From the NCBI GenBank assembly GCA_026874595.1, contig CM049322.1, positions 31,993,340 through 32,057,339 of the forward strand: a stretch of DNA of 64,000 nt, written 5' to 3'. Positions 45,379 through 57,884 of the stretch are shown one piece after another (the first letter of the stretch is position 1; every line of letters begins with the position of its first letter). The position numbers and the translations under genes are program-made. The notes under the pieces are model-generated. The model did no database searches. It saw nothing but the letters and a program-made list of their open reading frames with translations, and was not told the origin of the DNA. The DNA comes from Sipunculus nudus (lineage: Eukaryota > Annelida > Sipuncula > Golfingiida > Sipunculidae).

Positions 45379-45784
45379 TGTATGTATATATGAACATTAC
45401 AAACATAAAAGTCTTCTCAGAAAATAAATTTTGAAACATTAATTGATAATTAACCCGGACTTAACGGAGCCCTATTGGTTATATTTTAACATCATGCTCA
45501 GGCATAACACCCATGTGATTAAGTAATTTTTGTTTGTATTTTTAACGTTTTCTTATTTAGTCATTTTTTTTATATTACCCATTTATTCCACATGTTTACT
45601 TCGTTAAATAAAAGTATGATATCTAGTAACAACACGTTACTTTGACTCATGCTGATAAATTTAATAATACCAGTTAAGTTATTCAATTATAGTTTATTTA
45701 CTTTAATAAACATTATAAAAGGATACTTGAATTGTTATACCAAAATTTCTCAAATAAAAATTGCACTAAAAGATGTTGCTTTTC

Positions 45785-45855
45785 TAAAATACCATATGAG
45801 CTGCCTTGGCGGAGGTCTGCGCTCTCTGAGTGCCTTTTTTAGTTGTATATGAGTA
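45785..45855. repeat. Dispersed repeat end with GGCGGAGGTCTGCGCTCTCT
   Basis: The phrase 'cttggcggaggtctgcgctc' followed by 'tctgagtgc-ttttagttg' also occurs at 55558-55590 ('gggaggtctgcgctctctga'). This is the recognisable end of an invertebrate-wide repeat. Here only the end is visible. Confidence 0.6.
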
Positions 45856-46139
45856 TATAACAAGAAGCAAAACGTCGACCAAAATAAAATCTATAGACCG
45901 GGTGTGTTCCTAAAGCAAACCAATTATTATCCATCCATGCTACTGTTGTCTTTCTTGACATGGATGAAACGTTATGGATTTTGCATCAGCTAACATTTTA
46001 TGAGAGTATGCTATTTTAACAAAAAAAATGATCAAGTATGATCAACAAAACAAGCCTTGCCTGATATTTCTTATACATAGGGCGATAACGCGAACAGATA
46101 CAGCAGAATATTCCCCGAACATTTTTTTTTCAAATTGGT

Positions 46140-46300
46140 AATAGGTGTGCCCCTTAACTGCGTTTTTCCTTTGTATTAACCAAGAACTCAGGTTGTAAAA
46201 ATTGGTCAGCTGATTATATATAAGCTGAATCACGACCAAAGTCTTTCAGCTAATATTTATACACACGTCTCGAATTCGGAGGCCGTGACCTGCATGAGCT
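46140..46300 (+). repeat. Dispersed repeat copy 5 (TGATCAGCTG family)
   Basis: 'ataggtgtgcccctta' then 'gttgtaaaaattggtcagct', 'gattatatata', 'gaccaaagtctttcagctaa', 'tatttatacacacgtct' and 'ggccgtgacc'. Matches copies 3 and 4 over most of its length. Confidence 0.7.
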
Positions 46301-46796
46301 TGTTGCTTAAAGCGCATCATGGATCTCGTTATTAGATATGAAGTGATCACTCCTCTCAGCAAGTAAATTATACCATACTGAGGGCTCGAGCTACTTCGAT
46401 TCTGTTTTTTGGGCCCCTCATACACTGGATTTGAGACACATCACATTTCCTTGCAGAGTCCTGATAATGCGTGCGATAGGGAGCGCCGGTTTTTGGATGC
46501 GATGAAAGATGAAAAATCTTTGCTGTATTTTATAGTGTTAAGGGATCATCCGGGCTTGAGATGATGAAATTAATCAGTCATACCAATTATATTTTACCTA
46601 AGAAAAGGAAACAGATATCCATATTGCATTCAATAAAGTTGGGGCCGGTATTTGCTGTTTCTAAAAAGTAAAACAAAAATATATGGAAGACCTAGTTTCT
46701 AGATATAATGGGCCTCATTCTCACTCCGTGAAAATAGATAGTGTTACTGGTGTGTTTACTTATAATTGCCCTTTACTGTCCAATAAAGTTAGTATT

Positions 46797-47026
46797 GTTA
46801 ATTTGACCGAGATTATCCAAACAATTATTTTCTGGTATTAGGCCTCCAATCCAGGACAGGCAGGTTAAATGTCCCTTTTTTCTAATCAAGCTAATAAACG
46901 CTGTGTAAGACGAATAGTTTAAATATATATTCGATACATATTTTGGAAAAGTGGACACCTCTATTTCAGAGGAATTATTTCATAGGCCACCTTCTATTGG
47001 CTCTGTAGAAACATTTTGTCGTTTAG
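46797..47026 (+). repeat. Tandem duplication (240-bp unit), copy 1
   Basis: Begins AATTTGACCGAGATTATC and ends near 'gaaacattttgtcgttt'. The same landmarks recur in copy 2 with about 80% identity by eye. Confidence 0.85.
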
Positions 47027-47036
47027 CTTGTCATAT

Positions 47037-47264
47037 AATTTGACCGAGATTATCTTGACAATTATCTTTCGGTATTTGGCCTCGGATCCAGGTCAAGTAG
47101 TTTAAATGCCCCGTTTTGCTAATCAAGCTAATGAACGATGTGTAATGAGATTAGTTTAAATATATATGTATACATATTTTGAAAGCGGATACCCCTATTT
47201 CAGACGGATTATTTTATACGCCACCGTCTGTTGGCTTTGTTGAAATATTTTGTCATTAGGCACC
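47037..47264 (+). repeat. Tandem duplication (240-bp unit), copy 2
   Basis: Begins AATTTGACCGAGATTATC and ends near 'gaaatattttgtcatt'. Diverged from copy 1, so the duplication is old. Confidence 0.85.
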
Positions 47265-47929
47265 CTAAATTCACAATATCAACTCTTCCGTTCTAACTGC
47301 AAAGTTGATAAAAGGGTGTATCTCTTGTAAACTAATGAAAGTATTTTTTTTAACACTCACGAGTTGGGCTGTAATACGCAACCTTAAATTATCAGGACGC
47401 TTTTCAGTTCACATTTTCCGTGGTCAGGAGTTCATTTCAACAGAATATATGATAGAATAAAAGAATGATCATTATTATAAGTGTTTGTACATATGATGCG
47501 TGTGATTGGACGATATCTACTCATACCAAATGCCGTAATATTTGATATATGATGAAAGGTAATTTTACTTAATTCTGCCATTTTCTCCCCTCTGTTTTGG
47601 CCTGGAATTATTTGGTTATATCGATCATGTAAAACACCCTGCTTGTTTGATCTTAATATATCGAGCTGCGCAGCATCAAATATAAATAACAATATTTGCA
47701 GTCCATGGTAGACAAACATGAATTTAGTCCTAGTGGTAGACATGTACCTATTTGTACATATAATTCCTCTCCTGTTTTTAATATGCCTTTGGCGTTAGTC
47801 TGGTGGTTTTGCCATTGACAAACATTTTCATGTCTATAATATAATATATTTTCAGTCACTTCAGTGTATAATTAAGCATACACTTATTCATATAACATGG
47901 ATTGGACAATTGGTTATTATAACTAATCG

Positions 47930-48066
47930 CGGCTTTCTCCATGGCTGAGATGATGGCATTCGGTAGTCTGCACGGATGGAGGAAACCGGAGAACCCGGAG
48001 AAAACCATGGCCTTGGACGGGCATTACAACCCATTCTCAGAGTCGCCAGCGGAGAAAGCCAAGCGT
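47930..48066. repeat. Repeat fragment with GGAAACCGGAGAACCCGGAG
   Basis: GC-richer island containing a string typical of repeats in mollusc genomes. Bounded by GGCTTTCTCC (left) and GGAGAAAGCC (right), an imperfect inverted pair. The 63-codon + ORF across it is not called. Confidence 0.45.
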
Positions 48067-48766
48067 TTTACCACTAAGCTGTCAAGGCCCCTTCTAAATT
48101 TAGGTCTAGCAAATTTAGATCTAGTGATTTAAATCTAGTGAAACATATTTATTCCACAAAAACCTAGCACCACAGATACCTCTTTTTTATTCACAGCCTT
48201 TGCCTGATTCATAAAACATAAAAATAGGTGATTACAATGGCAGTTTTGTTGGGTTTAAGTAATTTTTACATTTCATAATAACGTATTGTGAGAAAACACA
48301 GGCATCTGATTATATAATATGTAAAAAAATAATTTATAAGCGTGATCTTTTGGAAGCTTTAATTCAGCTTATTTTTTAATTTATCCAACTTATTTTTTAA
48401 ACATAATTGATTATAATTAATAGTTTATATTGTGTCATAATGATTCTCATAATCTACATATGGAAGAGATATTATTTTTGTATTCGTGATATTGTGAAAA
48501 TATGTGACCAGAGATGGGATGGGAATAATAACTTGTCGTGAATACATAAGAGCAAAACTCTTCTTTAATATCACCTTTTCAGCATTTTTCCTTGGAGCCC
48601 AGCTACGTCCCAATTAAATCCCTTTATCATTGTTTTATAACTGAAAGATTGCAGAGATGCTGTTTCTTTTAAGGAAATCCTTAATTTTTAATAATAAATA
48701 AACACATTTAAAATCTTATTTATATGTTTTTTTTGGTGAATCAATTACCACGAACAACTATGTCTT

Positions 48767-49376
48767 GATACAATGTTTGACTAAATATTATGGTTAGTTC
48801 TGTTGATAATGCAGAAGATTATTAGGATTTTCTTTCGATTGTCAAACAACAATCTTCTGCATAAAAACCTAGGATATCATGTTTGACCAGTTAAAATGGT
48901 TTCTTACTGAAATATTGTAGACAGAGAGTTTCATCAATATGGACCCTAATCTGCATGTTGAATTTTATAACAGGCACCAAACATATAACAACATAGTCTT
49001 ATTTGAAGCCTTGACCATGAAAACCTAGGTAGAGGCACAATGTTTGACCAATTATCAATGTGAGTTTGTGATATTGAAGAAAGTAGAAATTTCATCAATG
49101 GCGGCTCAAATTTGCATATTATCAACTAATATATGGAAAAAATTATCATGGTTAGTTCTAGAGATATCGTAGAAAGTAAATTTTTTTCATTAATGGCGAC
49201 CCAAATTTGCATATTAAAAATTTAAAGTACGAAATAAATTTTTCTCAACATTGTTTCATTTGAATCTTTGGTCATGAAAACTTAGGTTTGGACCCAATGT
49301 TGGACCAGATCTGTTGGTAAGTTCTTGAAATATTGAAAAAAAAATAAATTTTTATCAGTGGTGACCCTAATGTGCA
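48767..49376. repeat. Degenerate tandem repeats abutting a TIR element
   Basis: A unit with 'catgaaaacctaggt-ga-ccaatgtttgaccag' and 'gaaatattgaagaaagta-aatttcatcaatggcgaccctaattt' and 'gcata' recurs at about 48863, 49016, 49130 (partial) and 49273. Unit length about 110-150. Confidence 0.7.
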
Positions 49377-49378
49377 TA

Positions 49379-51358
49379 CCGTATTTGACGTAATAAGCGC
49401 CCCCGGTTGGTCTCAAAATTAATAATAAATTATACCCCAATAAGCGCCCACCTTCCAAAACACATTCTGCCAACTTCCAAAGTGCGTTACGATCCTCTAA
49501 TTTAATATTGTGGCTTGCGTACACGTGATTGACTTCATAGCACATTCAGGACAATTCAGAAAAACCATCGATCTTTTAGCGATGATTGTGTGAAGTTTTG
49601 AAAAATAATAACTAATCCAAGTGATACCGATTTGATGACGATTTTATTTTGTGTTGTATGAGAGAATTGTATGAATGACTGCAGTGCTTAATAAAAATCA
49701 CCGCCTAATAAGGTAGTCGAAAATATAAAATGTTCAAATAAAGATATGTATAACAGTTTTTATTTGAAAGATGAAAAAATATAAAACGGGACGTCAGTAC
49801 TCCCGATTATGTCAGTCACCTTGCGCAAATACCTTTGACAGCTGAGCCGATGTATGACATGGAATGGCATCGCCAATAAATATCCTTTTTGTCCTTCATT
49901 TTGCCTGATATGACATGCAAATGTTTTTAAAAAAAAGCTGAAATACTGGCCTCAGACACCAGCGTATTATATTAATTTCAGTGCTTATACGCACCAAATC
50001 CGGGGTTTAGTTTTAAAATTGTTAGTAACTCGTCATATTTCTATCCCGAGGAAACACGGTCCCTTTTTTAACTTTGTTGACCCTTTATAATACATTCATT
50101 CCTTGAAATAGTCCAATAATACAAGCTTGAAAAAAATTGAATTTCGCGTCACCTTAGGAAAGGCCGCTTTATATGTATAATTATAACACGCTACTGGTTG
50201 TCTGGTAATCGAAGTGCTATGTGCGTGTCTCCGTGTATGTCAGTGTGCTAGCCAGCTAACAGCGTCTGCAGTCAATGGACTTGTGAACATTATGCGGTAA
50301 ATACGGCATCATATGAAAAAAAAATCATCCTTGTTTTAATATGCATATAACGTGCTACAGAATGGCATTTAGCCAAGTAGGCAGATTACCAGCATCCCTT
50401 GTGCGAGCGCTGTATACACACAAATAAACCCAGGGTTCTGGGATCTTGAGTACTTGGGTAAGCCCCGTACGCTGTCAGCGGCATCGACAATTATATCAGT
50501 GCATACATCTTTCAAGTGAATGAATAAGATATTTTTGGCAAAAAATACTTTAAAACTTATATATTTTCAGGATTGGGAATTCCGTTTCGGTTTGTCAGTT
50601 TCGCGATTCCGTCCGCGATTCCGAGGGGCTTTCATATATCGATTATGTTACAACCCTGTGTCAATGTGGCAAGGGCAAACCTTTTCTTACCAATTTTTTA
50701 ACCATGTGGACATGTAAATCTGATGTATAAACGATAAATTCAAACAAAACCAACGCATTGTAATGTTCTTTATTGAGTGTTTATTACCACCATACGGACA
50801 TTATCACCGATATTTACGGTGTCCAGGTCGACCGACGTAATAATGCTGATTGCCGTTAATTATCCTTGGCGGCCCTGAGGACGCTGAAAAACCTGTACCC
50901 GTATATAAGACGGTCGCCCTTCTTAGCCAAATATTTTTTTTAATAAAATGTATCGTCCTGTACACGAGCAAATACGGTAGTTATATATATTTCACTGCAT
51001 AATACATCCACATACGTTCCTGAAATCAGGTCACCCGATCAGCATGGCCACCTGCAGGATCGGCCTTCATTTACACAGTCAGTCAATGTTATATATGACA
51101 CACTTGACCACTAATTATGTTGTGTGTAACTAATAATGTTATTTTATTAGATGAAAAAGCCTGGCGGTAAAACTGGCGGTTACTTTTAAGCTTGGCGGGG
51201 AGAAATGAAAGCATCACGTTGCCCCATGTTATATTGGCTCAGGAGAAAAGTGAGGTAAGGATGGCTCATCCTTTATTTTTCTTAAATTGATCTCCCAAAT
51301 CCGAGGGGGGGGGGGGGGGCGCTCATTACGGAATAGGCGCTTATTACGTCAAATACGG
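49379..51358. mobile_element. 1.98-kb TIR DNA element with TA flanks
   Basis: Both ends read CCGTATTTGACGTAATAAGC inward (continuing GCC), perfect over 23 bases in inverted orientation, and each is flanked by TA (49377-49378 and 51359-51360). The left inner sequence carries more 'ataagcgcc' copies, and the right carries 'taatgagcgcc' before a G run at 51305-51319. No ORF above 70 codons with domain features, so it is non-autonomous. TA duplication is consistent with the Tc1/mariner-pogo group. Internal strings near 50290 (gcggtaaatacgg) and 50983 (gagcaaatacggta) look like further terminus-like sequences, so it may be nested. Confidence 0.8.
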
Positions 51359-51360
51359 TA

Positions 51361-52795
51361 TTACAAAAAATTACCAAGGACGTCATGAGGACAACCAATC
51401 GCATAATCCTATCATCACAAATCTATAAAACAAACATTGTACTATAGACAATTCTTAGGTTGGTTATGGAATATATATAGGCGGCAACTCGAATATAGGT
51501 AACCTTAAGCATATGCTTTCAGTATCCAGCCATCGGCTCTTACCTTCAAGGATGTGTTTTAGGAATTTAATTCGAATGTTTGATAAACATTCAAAAATTT
51601 TGACCAAAACGTAAAGTAAACAGTAAACGCAATATAATTGAATGTCAGAGGACCAACTCTAGCAAGGCAATATTCGTAACCCATTTACGTTATACGTCTC
51701 AACGTGGCCTGATTCAGGTACCTTGATGTATATAAATTTTAATCATGCCACTGGTTCCTCAGTAGCAACAGAAGTATTAAGCACACATAACAATTATCAG
51801 GTGCACGTTAATTAAAAAATAACCGAAATGAAATGAAACATGACAAGTTGAAGACTGAATTCCAGTTAAAGCTAATTATATACTGAACTCCTGTTTACGG
51901 TCACGGTTCTCTTGAACTAAAAACGCATGATCGTGCAGGAACTTTTGACGGTGAAGGTCACATTTTACGGTTCAGAAATATTACATTTGATGCAATACAG
52001 GCGAACGTGACGTTTAAAACTGGCGTTATAACCTTTAATTATAAAAAATAGAGAATTAATGCCAGCCTCCTGAATCGTTAATGTCCTTTCCATCACGACA
52101 TAACTTAAATATCTACAAGTATATATAAATACCACAGTTTTTCTATCCATGGCGGCCTTCGTCGCCGGCGGGGGACAATTATGTATTAAATAATAATCAG
52201 AAGTAAGTTTACGCATAAGTTCACGGTGTCTGCAGTTTCCTGGATAACACTGTCCGTAAGCTTAAGAGGTGGTCTCACAATATGGTGGTATCTGTGATCC
52301 GAAAGTGCACGTATGCGAAAAACGTCACGTCATTATCCATATGGTAGCTTCGTTCATATAATTAAAAAAAAAAACGGAATAATCCATAGATCAGATTCAC
52401 TTTCTAGTCACCACGGTCAAATTAAACAATGGCACCCTACAAACTTCCATGTACAGCAACATTACTGACGGATATAACTATATTCAACCCGCCAGCTGTC
52501 ACCCAGAGCATGTGGGTAATCAACGAATTAACCATTCGTTAAGATAAAATATGATATGATCCAACAGATTTGACAGAAATCGACACATATAAAACTTCAA
52601 AAGATTTTATCAATATGGATAGACATAGATGATTACGATTAACTTCACTTTAAACTTTTCGTAGGGCATGAACACAACATGCGCGGGTATCTTTATTGGA
52701 CATCTATAGACAGGAATTATGGGCAAAGGAACATCAGTACCAGTCGAAACATCAGTTAAAAATTCAGGTTCATATCCATTGTTAATCATACGCAT
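51361..52795. other. Non-coding stretch
   Basis: No exon or repeat recognised. Confidence 0.35.
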
Positions 52796-52796
52796 A

Positions 52797-52852
<56 letters not shown>
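52796..52852. repeat. (TA)n microsatellite, left of small TIR element
   Basis: Pure TA tract that ends exactly where the TIR element begins. Confidence 0.95.
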
Positions 52853-52855
<3 letters not shown>

Positions 52856-53012
52856 TGGATCTCCGCCTTGCGACAACCCCATAATTAAGACCACCTTTCT
52901 TGGTCCAGAGTATACGATCCAGGTAATTAAGAGTTTCACAAATAAGACCGAAATCACCAAAATTACGACCACTTTGGTCAGTCCCAAAGGTGGTCGTAAT
53001 TGTGAGGTTCCA

Positions 53013-53015
<3 letters not shown>
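52853..53015. mobile_element. 163-bp TA-flanked MITE-like element inside (TA)n
   Basis: Left end CAGTGGATCTCCGCCTTGCG and, read inward from the right, CACTGGAACCTCACAATTAC. Both continue into 'accacctttg/c' phrases, giving diverged inverted termini. The interior repeats 'ttacgaccacttt'. TA on both sides belongs to a (TA)n tract that continues on either side, so the element appears to have inserted into the microsatellite. Confidence 0.72.

Positions 53016-53075
<60 letters not shown>
53016..53075. repeat. (TA)n microsatellite, right of small TIR element
   Basis: Continuation of the split TA tract. Confidence 0.95.
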
Positions 53076-53076
<1 letters not shown>

Positions 53077-53180
53077 CCGCGTTTTGCATAAATTTCAGCC
53101 TGATGAAGAAGTTTTAATCTTCAAAAGCTCAAAAGCTCCTGAACAATATAAATAATTAGTCTACACTAAGGAGTCTACAA

Positions 53181-53184
<4 letters not shown>

Positions 53185-53214
<30 letters not shown>
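53185..53214. repeat. (TA)n microsatellite
   Basis: Short TA tract preceded by GTG. Confidence 0.93.
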
Positions 53215-53218
<4 letters not shown>

Positions 53219-53219
53219 T

Positions 53220-55270
53220 CCATTAATATATATAACTGATGTGCCAATTAATCGATTAAATGAACAAAGAATAAGGAAGGCGTCACTTCTTTCTGTTTTT
53301 CATGCGGAAATAAGGTATATCCGACAAGACAATAGCTCGCTTTAACAGCAAATTTGTGCAGGCCAAACTATCAAGGGGAGATGTGCAGATTTTACATTTC
53401 TAGATATATTTTCTGTATAGACAATGACACGTAAAGTGTAAAATATATTGTACTCCTTTCCCTTGTTAAAAAAAACTACCAAAGAGCAACACAAGCCTAG
53501 GAATTTATGGATGTTTGAAGTATAAAATCAATAGTATCAATTAATAAAATTTGAATTTGAATTTGGATGTATCAACAAGGTCACTCGTCATGATTTGGAA
53601 AGCATATTCATTAAAAATAATAAAAGAGTTATCATGTGTAAAGCCGGGATGGGCGGAAAAACTTTTCACGGAGTCATACCTTGGTCGAACTTCACTGAAC
53701 TTTCAAATAGGGAGAACCCCCCCCCCCCCCCCCCCCAATCCTCTCTGCCAACTCGTGTCTTCATATTCAATTCTTGTATGATGCTGAAGGCCCATATGCT
53801 AAGATATTGTAAAGACCCATGAGTACAACCTCTGATTTGCCGATCCAGTTATGTGAAGAATACCCTCCCGGTCAGCCATCAACATCATTTTTGTGACATT
53901 AAACGAATTGAAAAAGGAAGGACAAGTGTAGAAATTTCTTCATGTAATCATCAACAATCATCCTCGCGCCGGTGGTGACAATGTAGCCCACGTTAATGTA
54001 GCTCATTAAAGACAAACATTACAATCATTTGCGAATCACGGCTCACAAGTACAGGCAGCAGAGAGGTTGATTTGCCCAATTGTTTATATATTAATAAAGA
54101 CTTACTGATTTTTTATTTAAAGTCTATTTTCGTCACAACTAACCTTTCGTTGGCCAGCATAAATGCGTTGAGAAAGTATAGATGGTAACCACTAGAACTG
54201 GAATAAATTACATTAAACCTGGGATAAATTACTTAGTATATACCAAAAAGAGGGTTAAACAAAAATACATTGTCACAGTTAACCGGGTCATTTATTCCAC
54301 ATGTGGTATTAAAGTCAGCTATGTTAACTGTTCAGTATTTGTTTCACTGTTGTGTCAGATTTAATTGATTTCTCAAGAAAAAAAACTTCATGGGTTCAGC
54401 TAGGGTTCTTTCTCCACATTCTTGAAAATACATCGATAAATTCCTTGTTTCCACCAAACTGAGATTATAATACAGGGATTAGACTGGAATCCTGTAATGA
54501 ATACCTTTTTGCATACCATAATTTCAAATGAAATATGATTTATCAATTACTTACCAATATCGTTTTCCCTATTTCGTAGATGAGATCGTGTCAGAAGGAG
54601 TTAAAAGGAGGAATAGTTGATGTTCACAACACTTGAATGTCAAGTGTTGTCATCAAGGAGTTACCTGTAATAAGAAGTCGGACATTCTCCGAAATTCTCC
54701 ATTAATCAACAGTCGACCTTTACGCTTAGTCACTACGTTTCGGCTGAGCGGGAGCGGCCGCATAGCTGATAAAAACAGAGGCCTCCTCAAGTTGTTTTCA
54801 TGGATGAGCTGCTTATATAATATACTGTGACCCACCTGAAATGTTTAGGCCTAAGTATATATACAGGATTTTGTGTCTCTATGGGACATTTTTATAATCC
54901 ATCTCCTAACATGTCGGTATAAACAAATTTAAAGCTATCAACAAAATCAAACGCGCTAAATAAACCCCGTGAATCATTCACAAACAGTATTTAAAAGAAA
55001 GCATGATAAATATACATATAAAATATGACAAGCATATGGTGGGAAAATTATATTTTTGGATTTTATCAGATTTCTTACAGACATATACGATGGACCGTTA
55101 TCAATCCGAACCCTATTTTGAGCAAGTTCTGTATTAGGATTAACGAACGTTCGGATAAACAGTATGATTTAAATGACCATAACCATGTTTCTTTTACCAA
55201 ACACAATGGTGAATGGTTAATAGCCACCGTTCAGAGATTAATAGGACATCAGTCAGAATAATAGGATGTT
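53220..55270. other. Non-coding stretch
   Basis: C run at about 53709-53726. No gene supported. Confidence 0.35.
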
Positions 55271-55284
55271 AAAAACACCTTTCA

Positions 55285-55590
55285 TAGTTACCTCCATCCA
55301 GGTGGTGGGGGGTTACGTTTTTGCCGGCGTTGGTTTGTGTGTCGGTTTGATTGCAAGTCTGTCTGTCTGCCTCTTAGCAACATTACTTAAAACGTTATCA
55401 ACGAATTTTGATGTAAATTTCAAGATAGTTCTGCAATGATACGAGGAACAATGGATTATATCGTGGGGGTGATCCGGATCACCATCTGGATAGAGGACGT
55501 GTTTTAAGGGAAAAAAGCTTCATTCCTGACAATGCCATATCGGGAAAATGAGCAACCTTAGGGAGGTCTGCGCTCTCTGAATGCTTAGTT
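55285..55590 (+). repeat. Dispersed repeat ending GGAGGTCTGCGCTCTCTGAA
   Basis: About 300 bases from 'acctccatccaggtggtggg' through 'tctgtctgtctgcctcttag', 'ttttgatgtaaatttcaaga', 'gggggtgatccggatcac' to the 'ggaggtctgcgctctctga' end shared with 45785-45855. No ORF. Confidence 0.65.
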
Positions 55591-55984
55591 GTTGCAAATT
55601 GAAACATTCACTCACATTATTAAGAATATTATTAATGACCCACCAGTGATCAGTGTCAGTATCGCAGTATCAGTTTACGTGACCATGCCAGCTCTAGGTT
55701 TTTGTGCAAAAAAAACTGAAGTGTATTCATACATGGAACTTGCGTATACAAATTATTCTAAAATTCTTTCGATCTTACCAGTCAATTAAAATTAATTCAG
55801 GTCAATACCTCTGACCCTTTTTAATGTCAGATACAAATTGATTTTTTTTTTCGATTCATTGCAATTAAGGATAAATGATTTATCGATTTAGCGATATTTC
55901 AATAAACAGCGCTGTATTGTATTATGATTTCTTATGCCATGAATGCAATTATGTCGAATGTATGTCTGTAAGCATTATATGGAA

Positions 55985-56130
55985 ACACACACAGTGAATT
56001 CTCGTCTGATAAGCACCCCGCTATCACGGCCACCCTGCTATGACGACCACTTGTGAATCATCATAAACAGAACCTTCCACTAACACGACCATACAGCTGT
56101 GACGACCAACGACACCTTCCTTAAGTAACA
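55985..56130. repeat. Fragment related to CAGTG-type element ends
   Basis: 'cacagtgaattctcgtctga' followed by 'cacggccaccctgctatgac' and 'gaccaccacttg'-like subrepeats resembles the 163-bp element at 52853 in style. Only one end is visible. Confidence 0.4.
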
Positions 56131-56489
56131 GAGCATCAAATGAATACCTGTATCACGATACAGTTATCCTCAGGTACTGGTTGGTACGATGAATAAACAC
56201 GCACTCATGACACAAAATGTGGCCGTAACTAGCTGCCATGTATTTGATGTGGTAGGAAACCCCACGCTTCAGTGGATATTGCATTGAATTCCTTGCGACA
56301 TTGTATGTTTGGTCTGCTGTTAGACCGATGTCGTCAATTATTTTCATTACCACGAAAGGGTTTGAATAAAAATGCCTTAATAAAAAGTTAAGTTAATGCA
56401 CATTTACTCTCAGTGAAATGGCTAAATTTACTGCGCAAATTATATAGTCTGCGAAAAAAGAGTGGACCGGAGTGTATCATACGTAAGCA

Positions 56490-56845
56490 GTAAACCGGCT
56501 TCTGTGGCCCAGGAGTATACAACACAGGTCTCAAAGCCGAGAGGTCGAGAGTTCAATCTCAGCCGAGGCGGTGTTTTATTATACATGGTCGGCCCCCACC
56601 AACGATGAGCATTCTGCAGGCATAATGAAGAGGCTGTGCCCCACACCCATGTATTACTCACAAACGAGTGTGTCCTTGGGGGTCTTCTCGGTGTTTTGAC
56701 TCAGCAATTGGGCTGATTACACACCAAGGACACGCAGGTGCGGTAGACACCTGGCCCGGGTGACAAAATGGTGCAACCTTCCAGAAAGAAAGCGAGTGCT
56801 TTCGCCCTGTCCAGTAGTCCCAAATTGAAATGAAAAAAAATCTGC
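56490..56845 (+). repeat. tRNA-headed SINE
   Basis: The head (about 56492-56570) has tRNA-like A-box and B-box regions ('tggcccaggag', 'gagttcaatctc'). A 250-base unrelated body follows, and the 3' end reads 'gtcccaaattgaaatgaaaaaaaa', an A-rich tail as expected for a SINE moved by a non-LTR element. The two minus ORFs over it are artefacts. Confidence 0.7.
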
Positions 56846-57782
56846 AGATGTATTTACCTATGACTAGACGAGTCAGCATTTAAAATGGCGGCGGTTATTC
56901 CCACCAAAAATCTTTGATTACAAAAAACAATCATATGCAGTATTAGAGGGGATGATCGGGAATGGATGACGGTATGAAATGTTAATTAGCTTGTACCACT
57001 CGCAAAGGCTTGTCAGGAAAGGTGTATGAACATCCTAGTTCTAGTGTTCAATTTCAGCATAAGCAGAAAAAAAACACATTCAAGAGAAAAGGGGAGAAGG
57101 AGAAATAAATCGAGAATGAAGAGAAATTCAGATCGAGGAAAGATGAAGGGGACAGTCGGCATTCATGTACAGAGGATAATGTGGTGTTTAGGAATGCAGA
57201 TAGAAGACAGGAATTGACGCGGAGAGTAAATGTATGTAACTGCCTCCACAAAACAGTTCCTACTGACATTAGTAGTGGCGCCTGCTTTATTGAATAATCG
57301 GGTATAATGTCTGCTTATATGTTACAGGTTCCATTCCATGATCCGCCCTGTTTCTATTTTCACATGTTAAATCGTGATAGAGGGGGAGTTGGTGTTGTTG
57401 CATAACACCCAAACCCCTTGATTTATAACAGAACGATTTCACGGTCGGCCCTGTTTTCGTTATAACCCGTTATGTTTTAATGGTGAGAGTGGGAGAGGAG
57501 GCCAAAGAGATAAACTAAGAGACAGACAGGAAGAGAAATGATGGTAAGAAAGATATAAACAGTAGGAGAGACACAGTGAGAAGGAAGATAAATGTAGAAA
57601 TACATAGTAAAAAAGCTAGGAAGACAGCAAGGGAGAGGGGGAGAAAGGGCGATGATAATAATGATGACGACGAGAGAGAGAGGGATAGAAAAATAAGGAA
57701 AAAACGGAAGGATATGGCTGTTGGAAGACCCGTTGATATTTGTTCATAGTGTAACCATGAAATAAATGTACAAATACCTGTA

Positions 57783-57784
<2 letters not shown>
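56846..57784. other. Non-coding, purine-rich
   Basis: Purine-rich tract at about 57490-57700 (GAGAGAGG-type), source of the Ser/Leu/Phe-rich minus ORFs. No gene. Confidence 0.4.

Positions 57785-57814
<30 letters not shown>
57785..57814. repeat. (GA)n microsatellite
   Basis: Pure GA tract. Confidence 0.95.
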
Positions 57815-57816
<2 letters not shown>

Positions 57817-57884
57817 CACAAAGAAAGAGAAACAATGTTGGAAAATACTGCGTGGTACCCTACAAATCATTATCAATCATCCTT

